From Staphylococcus saccharolyticus (GTDB taxonomy: Bacteria; Bacillota; Bacilli; Staphylococcales; Staphylococcaceae): DNA of 64,000 bases. A program made the translations under genes and the position numbers. The notes beneath the pieces were generated by a model. It was given only the letters and a program-made list of their open reading frames with translations, was not told the DNA's origin and did not search any database. Within the stretch, counting starts at the first letter, position 1. Every line of letters begins with the position of its first letter. This document shows, piece after piece, positions 39,270 through 51,406 of this stretch. The DNA lies in the NCBI RefSeq assembly GCF_900458815.1, contig NZ_UHDZ01000001.1, positions 806,001 to 870,000 on the forward strand. The letters are read 5' to 3'.

Positions 39270-40480
39270 TTAAATAAGTAATGAATATAACATCTTATTT
39301 TCATTTATATAAATATTTGATGGATCAAAATTATGAACATGTTCTTTTAATTGTACTAGGTCATTATGATGCTTTAGTTGAATGCTTATAATGACGGTGC
39401 CAGTATTTTGTGATGTTTTCTTTAGGTATTCAAATTTTGTAATGTCATCTTGAGGTTCTAATACTTCGTTTACAAATTCCCTTAAAGCTCCTGGCCTTTG
39501 CGGAAAGTTTAAAATGAAATAATGTTTCATTTCTTCAAAAAGGAGAGAACGTTTTTCAATTTCTTTCATACGATTGATATCATTGTTTCCACCACTAACT
39601 ATACAAACTACAGTTTTATCTTGAATTTGAGTTTTATAATTCTCCAAAGCTGCAACACTTAGCGCTCCAGCAGGTTCAGCTATGATTGCTTGTTTAGAGT
39701 ACGTACATGTCTAAAATAGTTGAACATACTGCTCCTTCGTCAACTTGGATATAATCATCGACTTTATCTTTAGCAATATTAAAAGTAATATCTCCAACTC
39801 TTGCAACTGAAGTACCGTCTACAAATTTGTCAATATTATCTAAAGTGACCACTTGTTTATTTATTACAGATTGATACATGCTACTTGCTCCAGTAGGTTC
39901 AACACCAATGATTTTTGTCTTAGGTGAAAATTCTTTAAAATAGGTAATCAAATTCAACATTATCTATTTTAGCTTGATTGATCATTTCTTTAGCAAGTGT
40001 CCTTTGTCCGGAAATGGTAAAAATATTATTGAAGGGATCAATAAAGTTCATTTCATGTCGTTGAGTATAATTTAAAGCTTCTGTTAAGCAATGATCAAAT
40101 GTATCCCCTATTAGCACAATTTCGACATTATCCTCTCCCAAAAAATTCACTTGATTAATTTTTTGACGTGGCGTAGTAACCGGCATAAAGATAACAGCTT
40201 TTAAATTTAATTTTTTAGCGGTATATGCTACGCCTTGTGCATGATTTACCTGCACTAGCACATGTTATACCTTTGTTTTTTTCATTATCAGACAACACTG
40301 AGATAGCATTATATACACCTCTTAATTTAAAAGAACGCACCCATTGTAAGTCTTCTCTTTTAAGATAGACAGTACAATCATATTTTTGAGATAAATTAAG
40401 GGTGTTTCTTTGACTATATCTTTGAGACGTAAAAATGCCTCATCTATATCTTTTGTTGAAACTGAATATTTTACTGTCAT
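39270..40480 (-). pseudogene. ilvA: Threonine deaminase, degraded
   Basis: Reads [20 protein letters not shown] at the ATG at 40480, passes [20 protein letters not shown] (with the PLP lysine), and ends [15 protein letters not shown]. At least three lesions are visible. One is a frameshift in the ASAGNHAQG segment (about 40255). Another is a deletion near 39950 joining NVEFDYL to [11 protein letters not shown], which removes about 15 residues including the Gly-rich PLP phosphate loop. The third is a 4-base duplication GTACGTAC after LDMY near 39705. Normally it makes 2-oxobutanoate for isoleucine; here it cannot work. It is the last gene of the ilv-leu operon. Confidence 0.93.
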
Positions 40481-40494
40481 AGTATTCCGCACCT

Positions 40495-41064
40495 TTAACA
40501 AGTTTTTTCGTATTTCTCTATTAAATCTTCATATTTTAATGTAATCTCTATATTATCTAATCCATTTATGAGTTTATTTTTCCAAGTTTCATCAATATTG
40601 AAGGTAAATGATTTTTCTGGAGATGAAACAGTTTGGTTAGGTAAATCAATCGTAATTTGTTCAAATTTCGCTAAATGTTCTCTTTGCTCTTTATTTAGAC
40701 AAATGGGCAACATAGCATTTTTTGTACAATTAATATAAAAAATATCGCTAAAGCTTCCAGTTATGATGATATTTAAGCCAAAGTCTTTAAGCGCCCATGC
40801 AGCATGTTCACGACTTGATCCACAATCAAAATTGTCTCCAGTAATAAGTATTGAAGCACCTTGGTATTTTGGTATGTTAGGATTAAAATCTGGATTGTCG
40901 GAGCCATCTGGTAAATATCGCCATTCATCAAAAGCAAAAGGACCAAAACCAGTTTTAGATATTCTCTTAAGATGAACTTTAGGAATAATTTGATCGGTAT
41001 CTATATTGTCGTTAAAAAGTGGAACTATTTTACCTGTATAAGTTTTAATGGGTTGAATTTCCAT
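40495..41064 (-). CDS. leuD: 3-isopropylmalate dehydratase small subunit
   Basis: Small subunit of isopropylmalate isomerase, 189 residues, one of only two readable genes in the ilv-leu operon. Family motifs: [35 protein letters not shown] and [12 protein letters not shown]. Its start follows the leuC stop directly (TAAATG). Its partner LeuC is broken, so the enzyme should be absent even though this gene is open. Confidence 0.93.
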   Translation of the reverse strand: MEIQPIKTYTGKIVPLFNDNIDTDQIIPKVHLKRISKTGFGPFAFDEWRYLPDGSDNPDFNPNIPKYQGASILITGDNFDCGSSREHAAWALKDFGLNIIITGSFSDIFYINCTKNAMLPICLNKEQREHLAKFEQITIDLPNQTVSSPEKSFTFNIDETWKNKLINGLDNIEITLKYEDLIEKYEKTC

Positions 41065-42438
41065 TTAAATGACCACCTTTCTTACATCTACAAATCTACC
41101 ATTTATTGCTGCAGCTGCTGCCATAGCTGGAGAAACAAGATGGGGACGGGCACCTTTACCTTTGTCGACCTTTGAAATTACGATTGCTTGTTGACGCACA
41201 ATGTACACCTTCAGGAACTTGATCAGGATTCATACCTAAGCACATCGAACACCCAGGTTCTCTCCATTCAAATCCTGCTTTTTTAAATATTTTATCTAGT
41301 CCTAATGCTTCAGCTTCTTTTTTAACAGTTCTTGAACCGGGTACTACTATAGCTGTAATATTAGGGTGAACTTTTTTATCTTTAACGATGTGACTTGCTT
41401 CTAATAAATCCGAGAGTCTTGCATTAGTACAAGAACCTAAGAATACATAACCAAGATTAATATCTTCAGCTCTTCGTCCAGGTTTAAGTCCCATATATCT
41501 ATAAGCACGTTCATCATTTGAATCTTTAATTTCAGGGAATGGACTACTAAAATTAACACCCATTTCAGGATTTGTTCCCCATGTTACTTGAGGTTCCAAG
41601 CTCGATACATCGAATTGAATGATTTTATCAAAATGTGCATCCTCATCAGAATATAATTGTTTCCACCAATTGATTGACTTATTAAAATTCTTTGCATATG
41701 AACGGCCTTTGACATAATTATAAGTTGTTTCATCAGGGTGCATTATGCCATACTTTGCACCAGCTTCAATAGCCATATTACAAATTGTCATTCGTGCTTC
41801 CATAGAAAGATTTTTAATTGCCTCTCCAGTAAATTCAAGAGCGTACCCAGTACCAAAATCGACACCATATCGATTAATTAAATAAAGGATGATATCTTTT
41901 GCATAAACACCTTTGGGTAACTTACCGTTGATATCAATTTTTAAATTTTTAGGTTTGGTCTGCCACAAAGTTTGTGTTGCAAATACATGTTCGATTTCAC
42001 TTGTACCTATACCGAATGCAATTGCTCCAAAAGCACCATGTGTTGCAGTATGAGAATCTCCACAAACAATGGTTTTACCAGATTGAGTTAATCCCGTTTC
42101 AGGACCAACCATATGGATGATCCCTTGTTCATCAGACCCCCATATCAAAAATGTGAACACCGAAATCTTTAGCATTCTGTTGTAACGTAGTAATTTGTCT
42201 GTGAGCGATCTCATCTTTAATATTAAAAATATCTATAGTTGGCACATAATGATCTAGCGTTACAAAAGTAAGATCTGGTCTCCGAAGATGATGATGTTTA
42301 AGTCTTAATCCTTCAAAAGCTTGAGGAGAGGTAACTTCATGGATAAGATGTAAATCGATGTATAATAACTGTGGTTCACCTTTATTTCCATGTAGAACAA
42401 TGTTTATGCCATACTTTATTGAATAGAGTTTGTCCCAT
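41065..42438 (-). pseudogene. leuC: 3-isopropylmalate dehydratase large subunit, frameshifted
   Basis: An aconitase-family protein is readable in pieces: [12 protein letters not shown], then in another frame [20 protein letters not shown], then from [20 protein letters not shown] to NRNFKGRQ. The iron-sulfur ligands are still there ([27 protein letters not shown]). Shifts lie near 42405 (after KVW), near 42143 (a run of five Gs in FDMG-SDEQG) and near 41172 (an extra G in GRQ-GKGAR). The last part, [15 protein letters not shown], is out of frame. Three independent shifts make rescue by one error unlikely. Confidence 0.92.
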
Positions 42439-42452
42439 ATTCATTCTCTCCT

Positions 42453-43495
42453 TTAAACGTATTTCTCTTTTAATATGTCAAAAATTTCAGAAGTACTCAT
42501 TTGTCCACCCAAATCCGCAGTTGTTTGTCCGTATTTAATAAGTTCATAAATATTATGTTCTAATTCGCTAGCTGCTTTTTCTTGATTTAAACTTTCTCTT
42601 AGACACAATGCGAGTGAAGGAACCATACCAAATGGATTAGTTATATTTTTATTAGCGATATCTGGTGCTGAACCATGAATAGGTCATATAAACGAGCACC
42701 TTGATTTCCAAAGCTTGCGGAAGGAGATAAACCAAGTGAACCAGGAATGACTGAAGCTTCATCGCTTAAAATATCATCAAATAAATTTTCGGTTACTATC
42801 ACATCAAATTGAGTAGGTCGTGTTATTAAATGCATACTACAAGCATCCACAAGTAGGTGATTGACTTCAACATCAGGATAATTTTGTTTTAAATCTTCCA
42901 CTGTCTGATGCCATAGTTTACTGGAAGATAGTATATTTTCCTTATCTACAGAAGTTAATTTTTTCTTTCTTTGTTGGGCTAATTGAAAAGCAGCTCTCAC
43001 AATTTTTTCTATTTCTTTACGCGAATACATTAAGGAATCTAAAGCATTTTCTATAGTATAATGGCTAGGTTCTCTAAAATAGATACCACTCGTTAATTCT
43101 CTAACTACAACTAGGTCTGTACCTTCCACGTTATTCTGCTTTAAGGGTGATAAGTGACTCGTACCTTCAGTAACAATAGTAGGGCGTATATTAGCGTATA
43201 AGTTTAAATCTTTCCTTAGTTTTAATAAACCATGTTCAGGACGATTAAGAGGGTCTGTCCATTTAGGTCCACCAATGGTTCCTAATAAAATGGCGTCAGT
43301 ACTTTTACACGATTCAAGTGTGTCATTAGTTAAAGGTGTGCCATAATGATCAATGGCGACACCTCCAAAATGATGTTTTTCAAGTTCATATTTAAATTGA
43401 TATTTTCGTCTGATTAAGTCAAGAATATCTAATGTTCCACTTAATATTTCTGGGCCAATACTATCTCCAGGAAGGGCGACAATTTTATAACTTAT
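42453..43495 (-). pseudogene. leuB: 3-isopropylmalate dehydrogenase, start lost and frameshifted
   Basis: The expected start ATG-AGT-TAT-AAA now reads ATA-AGT-TAT-AAA at 43495, followed by an open frame [20 protein letters not shown]. This continues to GNQGARLYD, where one base is missing near 42685. The other frame carries [20 protein letters not shown] and ends at 42453. Conserved residues have also drifted (GDGIGPE to GDSIGPE, GIYFGEP to GIYFREP). The ATA overlaps the leuA stop TAA. Confidence 0.92.
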
Positions 43496-45013
43496 GCTTG
43501 AATACCTTCTTTCGAATTATTTTCAGAAACATACTTAGCATGAGCTTCAATATATGCCTGACATGATGCTTGTAAGATATCGTGATCAATACCAATACCA
43601 TTTATTTCTTTTCCTTCAATAATGAGCTGAACATGTACTTCTGCCTTCTGTAACAGATTCTATTCGATAATCAATGAGTTCTGTATGCTTTTTGAAAATA
43701 CGGTCTACAGCGTTATAGATAGCTACAATAGAACCAGTCCCTATACTAGAGTCTTGATAGATTTGGCCTTCATTATCTTTTACAACTACAACAGCACTTT
43801 GCACGTCTTTAGACACATATTGAAGTTGCAAGTTCTCAACTTGATATATTGCACTTTGTTCATGTTCAGTACCGTGAATAATTGCGTGAATGTCTCGATC
43901 AGAAACGTCTTTTTTTTTATCTGCAACTTCTTTAAATTGTTTAAATAAAGCGACTTGGTCTTTAGTACTAATATCATAACCTAATGCTTTAAGCTTTTCT
44001 GAAAATGCATGTTTACCTGATAATTTACCAAGAGGTAATTCAGTAGTACCCACGCCTACTAATTGTGGCGTCATAATTACATATGTTTCCCGGTGTTTTA
44101 ATATACTATCTTGGTGTATACCAGACTCATGGCTAAATGCATTTTGACCAACAATTGCTTTATTTCTTGGGACTCTAATTCCAGCATATCTAGATATTAA
44201 ATCAGAAATTTTTTTAGTTTGTTTAAGATTTATTTTTGATTCAATGCAATAATGATCCTTTCTTACATAAAGTGCTAAAGCTACTTCTTGAAGTGCAGCA
44301 TTACCAGCTCTTTCTCCAATGCCATTAACGGTACCTTCAATTCTTCTTGCACCACCTTCAATAGCAGCAAGGCTATTTGAAACTGCCATACCTAAGTCAT
44401 CGTGACAGTGAGCACTAAATATAATTTGATTATCAGAATGAATAGATTCTTTAAGCTTTTTGAAAATAAGTCCATATTCTGTAGGGTAACTAAAACCTAC
44501 TGTATCAGGGATGTTTATAATTGTGGCACTAGCATCGACAGCAGTCTGAACACATTTAATTAAAAAAGGAATTTCAGTTCTAGTTGCATCTTCTGGAGAG
44601 AATTGCACAACTTCAAATAACTCTTTAGCATAAGAAACATGTTCATTTATTGAAGCGATCACTTCTTCTTGAGTCATTTTTAATTTGTGTTCTAAATGAA
44701 TAGGAGATGTAGCTATAAATACATGAACTTGTGGTTTAGTAGCATCTTTAGTTGCTTCATAAACAGTGTCAATATCTGTCTTCTTACATCTTGCTAAACC
44801 GCAGACTGCAGTTGTAGTCAACGCTTTTGCTATGGCTTTTACAGATTTAAAACTTCCTAAACTTGAAGCAGGAAAACCTGCTTCAATTACATCTACTCCC
44901 CAATTTTCTAATGGCTTTGCAATTTTGAGTCTTTCATCAAAAGTAAAGTTGACTCCTGGAGTTTGTTCACCATCTCTAAGTGTTGTATCGAATATTTTAA
45001 TATGTTCTTCCAT
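43492..45013 (-). pseudogene. leuA: 2-isopropylmalate synthase, frameshifted near the C-terminus
   Basis: The catalytic TIM barrel is whole: [20 protein letters not shown], metal site [14 protein letters not shown], and [11 protein letters not shown]. The frame fails at IESVTEG near 43650, where a small deletion drops the TDAQ equivalent. The rest of the leucine-sensing domain ([20 protein letters not shown] to KEGIQA) is in another frame, ending at 43492. The truncated 465-residue product keeps the active site but lacks about 50 residues of the regulatory domain, so residual, feedback-free activity is conceivable. AAGGGGTG precedes the ATG. Confidence 0.88.
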
Positions 45014-45036
45014 ATTAAAACACCCCTTATTAATTA

Positions 45037-46050
<1,014 letters not shown>

Positions 46051-46160
46051 TTACCTTTATAAAAGTTCTGAATTTTCGAAATATTTAAAGTGTAAAAATT
46101 TAAAGATGTTAGTTATGTTTCAATGTTAAATTATCTAATAACTAGCGCATCAATGGTTAT

Positions 46161-46394
46161 TTAGTTACTTCTAATACTTAAAACATTTACTTGTTGTTCT
46201 AATTTTTTTAAGACAATATTGAAAACGTCTTCATCTTTAATATTAACTTTAAGTTCCATATTAGAAATGCCTTCTTGTGCTGAATGTTGAACATGTAGTT
46301 CATCAATATTACATTGCAATCTAACGAAAGCACTTGTAATACGATTAAGAGTACTTACTTGATCTGCTACTATAAACTGAATTGTACGTTCCAT
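46161..46394 (-). CDS. ilvN: Acetolactate synthase small regulatory subunit
   Basis: A 77-residue ACT-domain protein, MERTIQFIVADQVSTLNRIT, ending KKLEQQVNVLSIRSN. It is intact and starts on the stop of ilvB (TAATG). The usual role is to bind valine and adjust IlvB. As IlvB is broken it has no partner here. The short form with only one ACT domain is normal for staphylococci as I recall. Confidence 0.85.
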   Translation of the reverse strand: MERTIQFIVADQVSTLNRITSAFVRLQCNIDELHVQHSAQEGISNMELKVNIKDEDVFNIVLKKLEQQVNVLSIRSN

Positions 46395-48156
46395 TAATAT
46401 CCCTCCATCTCATGGTTTGATTTACCACTAGGTACCATAGGATTTACAGCTTCGACAGGGGAGATACGTACTTCTATTAGTGCTGGCCCTTTATAGTTAA
46501 ATGCAGCCTTTAATGTGGATTCTAAAAGACTTGGGGAATCAATCAAAAATCCTTTAACACCATATGCCTCTGCCATTTTCATGAAATCAGGTTGGTCATT
46601 AAAGACAGAATGAGAGAAACGTTTGTTAAAGAATTTATCTTGCCATTGTTTAACCATACCTAATGTGCCATTGTTAATAAGCACTATTTTGATGTTTAAG
46701 CCATATTCTGGTAATAAAGCTATTTCCTGATTGGTCATTTGGAAACTTCCATCTCCAACAAAGCAGACTGCTGTTTTACCAGGGGCAGCGAGTTGCGCTT
46801 CTATTGCTGCAGGTATGCCAAATCCCATAGTTCCTAAGCCACCGCTTGTGACCCATTGTCCGTAATTTATGAAAGGATAAAATTGTGCTGCCCACATTTG
46901 ATGTTGACCTACATCAGTAGTAACAATAGCATTACCGTGAGTAATTTTACCTATATATTCAATGACTTTTTGTGGTTTACAAAATGTATTATCGTCATTT
47001 TCATATTTAAATGGATAACGAGCTTTATTGTTCTTACAATAATTAATCCACTTGTCATGCTCGGCTGTTATCATATTTTTTCTGATAACTGTTCTAAAAC
47101 GATTTTACAATCAGCTACAATACCTAAATCTGTTTGAATCACCTTATTAATTTCTGAGGGATCGATATCAACATGTATAATTTTAGCGTTTGGTACAAAT
47201 GCATCCGGATTACTTGCAAGACGATCATCGAAGCGACTGCCTAAATTAATAAGTAAATCACATTCTGTGAGTGCCATATTACTGGCATAGGGACCATGCA
47301 TTCCTCCCATTCCTAGGAATAAAGGATGATTATAAGGAATTGCACCCAAGCCGAGTAATGTAGTTACTATTGGAATTTGATGATGTGTAATAAATGATTT
47401 GATTTCGAATGGTTAATTCCTGTCCCTGCTAGAACAAGTGGTTTTTTAATCATGGAAATTAATGTCTCAATGTCTTGTTTTTTAGGTTGAGTTTGAACAT
47501 TGTAACCTGGTAAATGAGTGCCATTGGATAAACCAACATGAGTTGTTAAAACACCCATATCTTTAGGAAAATCTATGACTACCGGACCTTTTCTACCTGA
47601 GTTTGCCACGTGAAAGGCTTCATGCACTATCCTTGGTATATCTTCAACATTTTTAACTTGGTAATTTTGTTTAGTAATAGGTGTGGTCATTGATAATAAA
47701 TCAGCTTCTTGAAAGGCATCTTTACCAATGCCTGACGTAGCAACTTGACCAGTGAATACAACTTAATGGTAGTGAGTCGCTATGTGCATCCTGTAATACC
47801 TGTAATTGCATTTGTAGCTCCTGGTCCACTAGTAACGACCACTACACCTGTTTTACCAGATACACGTATATAACCTTCAGCTGCATGTGTCGCACCTTGT
47901 TCATGTCGTGCAAGTATATGTTTAATCTTTCCATCATAAAATGTATCGTATAAGGGTAACACTACCCCACCTGGGTATCCAAAAATAAAATCTACACCTT
48001 CTGTAGTAATGCTTCTACTAGTAGTTGTGAACCAGTATGATTTTGAGTAATAGTTTCAGATTGTAGCGTTTTAGTTTGGTCATTTTGAACTTTTTTATAA
48101 TGATTTGAGTTATCATGGGAAGGTTCGTTAAATGAAGTACTTTTTTGCTTAGACAT
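46394..48156 (-). pseudogene. ilvB: Acetolactate synthase large subunit, multiply broken
   Basis: The ATG at 48156 (AGGAGATGATAACA upstream) opens MSKQKSTSFNEPSHDNSNHY, then the ThDP enzyme appears in fragments: [20 protein letters not shown] with [12 protein letters not shown], later TPITKQNYQVKNVEDIPRIV, GMGGMHGPYASNMALTECDL, and the C-terminal ThDP-binding part GDGSFQMTNQEIALLPEYGL to SNHEMEGY. Shifts or deletions lie near 48015, 47785, 47763, 47400 and 47072 (an A run in LSEKN). Five or more lesions make it clearly dead. Confidence 0.93.
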
Positions 48157-48172
48157 TGTTATCATCTCCTAA

Positions 48173-49861
48173 TTAAATGAGGTTTTCTGGAACTTGCATA
48201 ATACCACCAGTATTTGCGCTAGTAACTAAACTTGTATATCTAGCGAGATAACCTGTTTTGACTTTTGCTTTGAATGGTTTTAATGTTTTACGTCGGTGCC
48301 CAAGTTCATCTTGGGTTAGAGCAACATCTATCTTTCTATTCATTAAATTTATAATAATTTCATCACCGTCTCTAACTAACCCAATTGGTCTTCCAGAAGC
48401 AGCTTCTGGAGAAATATGTCCAACAGCGATTCCTCGTGTTGCACCAGAGAACCTTCCATCAGTAATTAAGGCAACATCTTTACCTAATCCACGCCCCACA
48501 ATTGAAGAAGTAGGTGCAAGCATTTCTGGCATCCCCGGGCCACCTTTTGGACCTTCATAACGAGTAATGACTACGTGTCCTTCACGTACGGTATGGTTAT
48601 CAATAACCTCAACAGCTTCATCATGTGAATTAAAACAGATAGATTTACCTCTAAACACTTTTATAGAAGGATCAACACCACCAACTTTGATAACTGCTCC
48701 TTTTGGTGCTAAATTACCAAAGAGAACTGATAATCCACCTTCGTGGTCATATGGTTTTTCAAGGGAATGAATCACTTCATAGTTTTGAATGTTGTTCCCT
48801 TGATTGTTTTCTCTTAAAGTTTTACCAGTGACTGTCAGTCTATCTGAGTGAAGAGTACCTTCTTTTTTCATCAGTTCATTAATAATTGCTGGGACTCCAC
48901 CATCTTCATGAACATCATGCATTGAATATGAAGAACTTGGTGCAATATTAGATAAATAGGGTGTTCGTTTAGCAATTTTATTAATTCGTTCTAAGCCATA
49001 GTCAATACCAGTTTCATTAGCGATAGCCAATGTATGTAAAACAGTATTTGTAGATCCACCCATTGCCATATCTAGAGCAAATGCATCATCAATAGCTTCC
49101 CTTGTGATAAATATCCCTAGGTTTTATATCATTCTTAATATTATCAATTAATTGAAAGGCTGCTTGGCGAATCATTTCTCGACGTTGATCACTTGCTGCT
49201 AAAGCGGTGCCGTTGAATGGAAGTGCAAGACCTAAAACTTCGATTAAGCAGTTCATAGAATTTGCAGTGAACATGCCGGCACATGATCCACAAGTAGGAC
49301 AAGCATTTTGTTCCATATCTAAAAATTCTTCTTTGGATATAGCTCCTTCTTTAAATGCCCCCACTGCTTCAAACATAGAAGATAAAGTAAGTGCTTTACC
49401 TTGAGCTGATAACCCAGCTTTCATTGGACCACCTGAACAAAAAATAGCTGGGACATTTGTACGTACGGCTGCAAGTAACATTCCTGGGTGATTTTGTCGC
49501 AGTTAGGGATATAAAATACCCCATCGAACCAATGCGCATTAATAACAGTTTCAGCAGCATCAGCAATGATTTTTCTGGAAGGTAAAGAATATCGCATACC
49601 AATATGTCCCATAGCAATTCCGTTATCTACACCAATAGTATTAAATTTAAATGGAATTGCTCCTGCTTCTCGAATTGCGTCTTTAGCAATGTCGGCAAGT
49701 TCTCTTAAATGAACATGTCCTGGAACAATATCAATATATGAGTTACAAATCGCTACAAAAGGTTTATTCATATCTGTTGGTTTGTGAAGAGCGCCTGTTG
49801 CATGCAAAAGACTTCTTGCTGGAGCTTGTTGAGCTCCTTTTTTAATCATGTCGCTTCGCAT
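48173..49861 (-). pseudogene. ilvD: Dihydroxy-acid dehydratase, two frameshifts
   Basis: The start [20 protein letters not shown] (49861) continues to YIPNCDKIT, where one base is missing near 49487 ([10 protein letters not shown] in the other frame). The next section carries the iron-sulfur motif [20 protein letters not shown] and ends at KPRDI, where an extra T near 49112 shifts the frame. The last 300 residues, from [20 protein letters not shown] to MQVPENLI, are intact. First gene of the operon, behind an attenuator. Confidence 0.92.
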
Positions 49862-49880
49862 ATAATAATATTTTAGAAAA

Positions 49881-49913
49881 TAAAAAAACGTCCCATTCAA
49901 CTAGAAATAGGAC
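49881..49913 (-). terminator. Attenuator terminator upstream of ilvD
   Basis: On the minus strand GTCCTATT pairs with AATGGGAC (one G-U) around TCTAGTTG, followed by GTTTTTTTATTTT. It lies between the leader peptide and ilvD. Its 5' arm overlaps the AAGTCC that can pair with an upstream segment (next entry). Confidence 0.85.
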
Positions 49914-49954
49914 TTAAACATTTAACAGTGAAACCTTACTAATGTTCGAGTCCT
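49907..49954 (-). promoter_or_regulatory. Antiterminator hairpin of the ilv-leu attenuator
   Basis: On the minus strand GGACTCGAACATT starts right after the leader peptide stop and pairs with AATGTTTAAGTCC (11 of 13 positions Watson-Crick). Forming it uses the GTCC of the terminator's 5' arm, so the two structures exclude each other. Where the ribosome stalls in the leader would choose between them. Confidence 0.75.
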
Positions 49955-50022
49955 TACGAGTATAATAAAATGATAATAACGTTTTGAGTTGTTGGTAGGT
50001 ATTGTGTCGTATGATATGTCAT
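49954..50022 (-). CDS. ilv-leu leader peptide (attenuator)
   Basis: A 22-codon frame with AAAGGAG and a good spacing to the ATG at 50022. It starts MTYHTTQYLPTTQN and ends in VIIILLYS, so six branched-chain codons in a row precede the stop by two codons. The stop abuts the antiterminator. A leucine-rich attenuator peptide has been reported ahead of ilv-leu in S. aureus, and this is the same arrangement. It is intact although the genes it controls are not. Confidence 0.85.
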   Translation of the reverse strand: MTYHTTQYLPTTQNVIIILLYS

Positions 50023-50093
50023 TTTATTATACTCCTTTCGATGAATGGTTAATTATTCTTAATAGTTCGAATTATTTTAAAATTGATAAGCTC

Positions 50094-50122
50094 AATTTAC
50101 TACATGTATCGAAACGTGCCAA
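50094..50122 (-). promoter_or_regulatory. Probable promoter of the ilv-leu operon
   Basis: On the minus strand TTGGCA (50122-50117), 17 bases, then TAAATT (50099-50094). It lies about 70 bases before the leader peptide and just downstream of a CodY box. Confidence 0.65.
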
Positions 50123-50134
50123 TATTAAATTTAG

Positions 50135-50149
50135 AATTTTCTAAAAATT
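50135..50149. promoter_or_regulatory. CodY box
   Basis: AATTTTCTAAAAATT differs at one position from the CodY consensus AATTTTCWGAAAATT. It lies directly upstream of the -35 of the ilv-leu promoter, where CodY represses in S. aureus. A looser AATTTTC-ACAAA-GAAATT follows at about 50169-50186. Confidence 0.75.
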
Positions 50150-50301
50150 TAACCAAACATGTTGAATGAATTTTCACAAAGAAATTTATCATAAAATTTG
50201 TTACAATGATTAAGTTAATAGTGAACGGAATAACTGATAAATCTATAAATAAATGGATATAATAAATATAATATAAATCTTCATCATTAGGAGAATGAAC
50301 A

Positions 50302-50763
50302 GTGCTAACTATCAATAATTTAGAAGATATGAAAAAATTTGCAAATGTACTTGTTAAAAATTTAAATGTGGGAAGTTTAATTTTACTAAATGGTGACTTA
50401 GGTGCTGGCAAGACTACTTTAACTCAATTTATAGGGAAGTCACTAGGAGTTAAAAGGACAATTAATTCACCAACGTTTAATATTATAAAATCTTATAGAG
50501 GCTCTGAATTAAAATTACATCATATGGATTGTTATCGTTTAGAAGATCAAGAAGATGATTTAGGTTTTGATGAATATTTTGAGGATAAAGCAATTATCGT
50601 GATTGAGTGGAGTGAATTTATTAAAGATTTACTTCCTAATGATTATCTATCGATTACTATCAATGTCAAAGATGAAAATAAACGTCTTATAACTATCGAT
50701 GCCCATGGAGACGAATATAAAAAAATTAAGGGGGCTGTATTACATGAACTATCTTCTAATTGA
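50302..50763 (+). CDS. tsaE: tRNA t6A synthesis ATPase TsaE
   Basis: ATPase of the TsaB-TsaD-TsaE complex that makes threonylcarbamoyladenosine at tRNA position 37. 153 residues from a GTG at 50302 (TTAGGAG upstream). Walker A GDLGAGKTT at 31-39; the T39-like NSPTFNIIKSY motif and the HMDCYRLE motif follow; later IVIEWSE. It overlaps tsaB by 20 bases. Intact, as expected for an essential gene. Confidence 0.94.
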   Translation: MLTINNLEDMKKFANVLVKNLNVGSLILLNGDLGAGKTTLTQFIGKSLGVKRTINSPTFNIIKSYRGSELKLHHMDCYRLEDQEDDLGFDEYFEDKAIIVIEWSEFIKDLLPNDYLSITINVKDENKRLITIDAHGDEYKKIKGAVLHELSSN

Positions 50764-51406
50764 TACATCTAACCAACCTCTTTCAGTAGCTATAATGAAA
50801 GACGATAAAGTACTTGTAGAGAAAACTACAGATATTAAACAAAATCATTCTGTACAATTAATGCCAGAAATAAAAAGTTTATTTGAGAAGTCCTATATAG
50901 ATAAATGTGATATAACGGATATTGCTGTAGCTGAAGGACCAGGATCTTACACTGGACTTAGAATAGGTGTCACAGTAGCAAAAACCTTAGCCTACGCTTT
51001 AAATTCAAATTTATATGGTGTATCTTCACTTAAGGCACTGGCAGCAACGGTTAAGGATGATACTAGGTTACTAGTTCCAATTTTTGATGCCAGAAGAGAA
51101 GCGGTGTATACAGGAGTGTATCAATACCAAAAGGGGACATTAATTACTATCATTGAAGATACGTATATACTTATAAATGAATTGCTTCATAAATTGCACC
51201 ATATGAAACAGCCATACGTTTTTATAGGTCATCACACTGACAAGATTAATCATTTATTAGATAGTGAGGTTATCAAACAATTACCTAGGGCGGCAATTAT
51301 GAAGCAGTTGATTCAGAACCCAGTAAATATTCACGCATTTACTCCTAAATATCATAAATTATCAGAGGCGGAAAGAAATTGGATAGACCGACAACAGAAC
51401 AGTTAA
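50744..51406 (+). CDS. tsaB: tRNA t6A synthesis protein TsaB
   Basis: ASKHA-fold scaffold partner of TsaD, 220 residues. The start MNYLLIDTSNQPLSVAIMKD at 50744 has AAGGGGG upstream and lies inside the end of tsaE; an in-frame ATG at 50699 is too far up. The motif VAEGPGSYTGLRIGVTVAKT is typical. It overlaps rimI. Cotranscribed with tsaE, rimI and tsaD. Confidence 0.94.
   Translation: MNYLLIDTSNQPLSVAIMKDDKVLVEKTTDIKQNHSVQLMPEIKSLFEKSYIDKCDITDIAVAEGPGSYTGLRIGVTVAKTLAYALNSNLYGVSSLKALAATVKDDTRLLVPIFDARREAVYTGVYQYQKGTLITIIEDTYILINELLHKLHHMKQPYVFIGHHTDKINHLLDSEVIKQLPRAAIMKQLIQNPVNIHAFTPKYHKLSEAERNWIDRQQNS

Noticed and set aside
49862..50301. T-box riboswitch upstream of ilvD
   Set aside because: No T-box core (AGGGTGGNACCGCG) is present; a leader peptide with competing hairpins explains the region.
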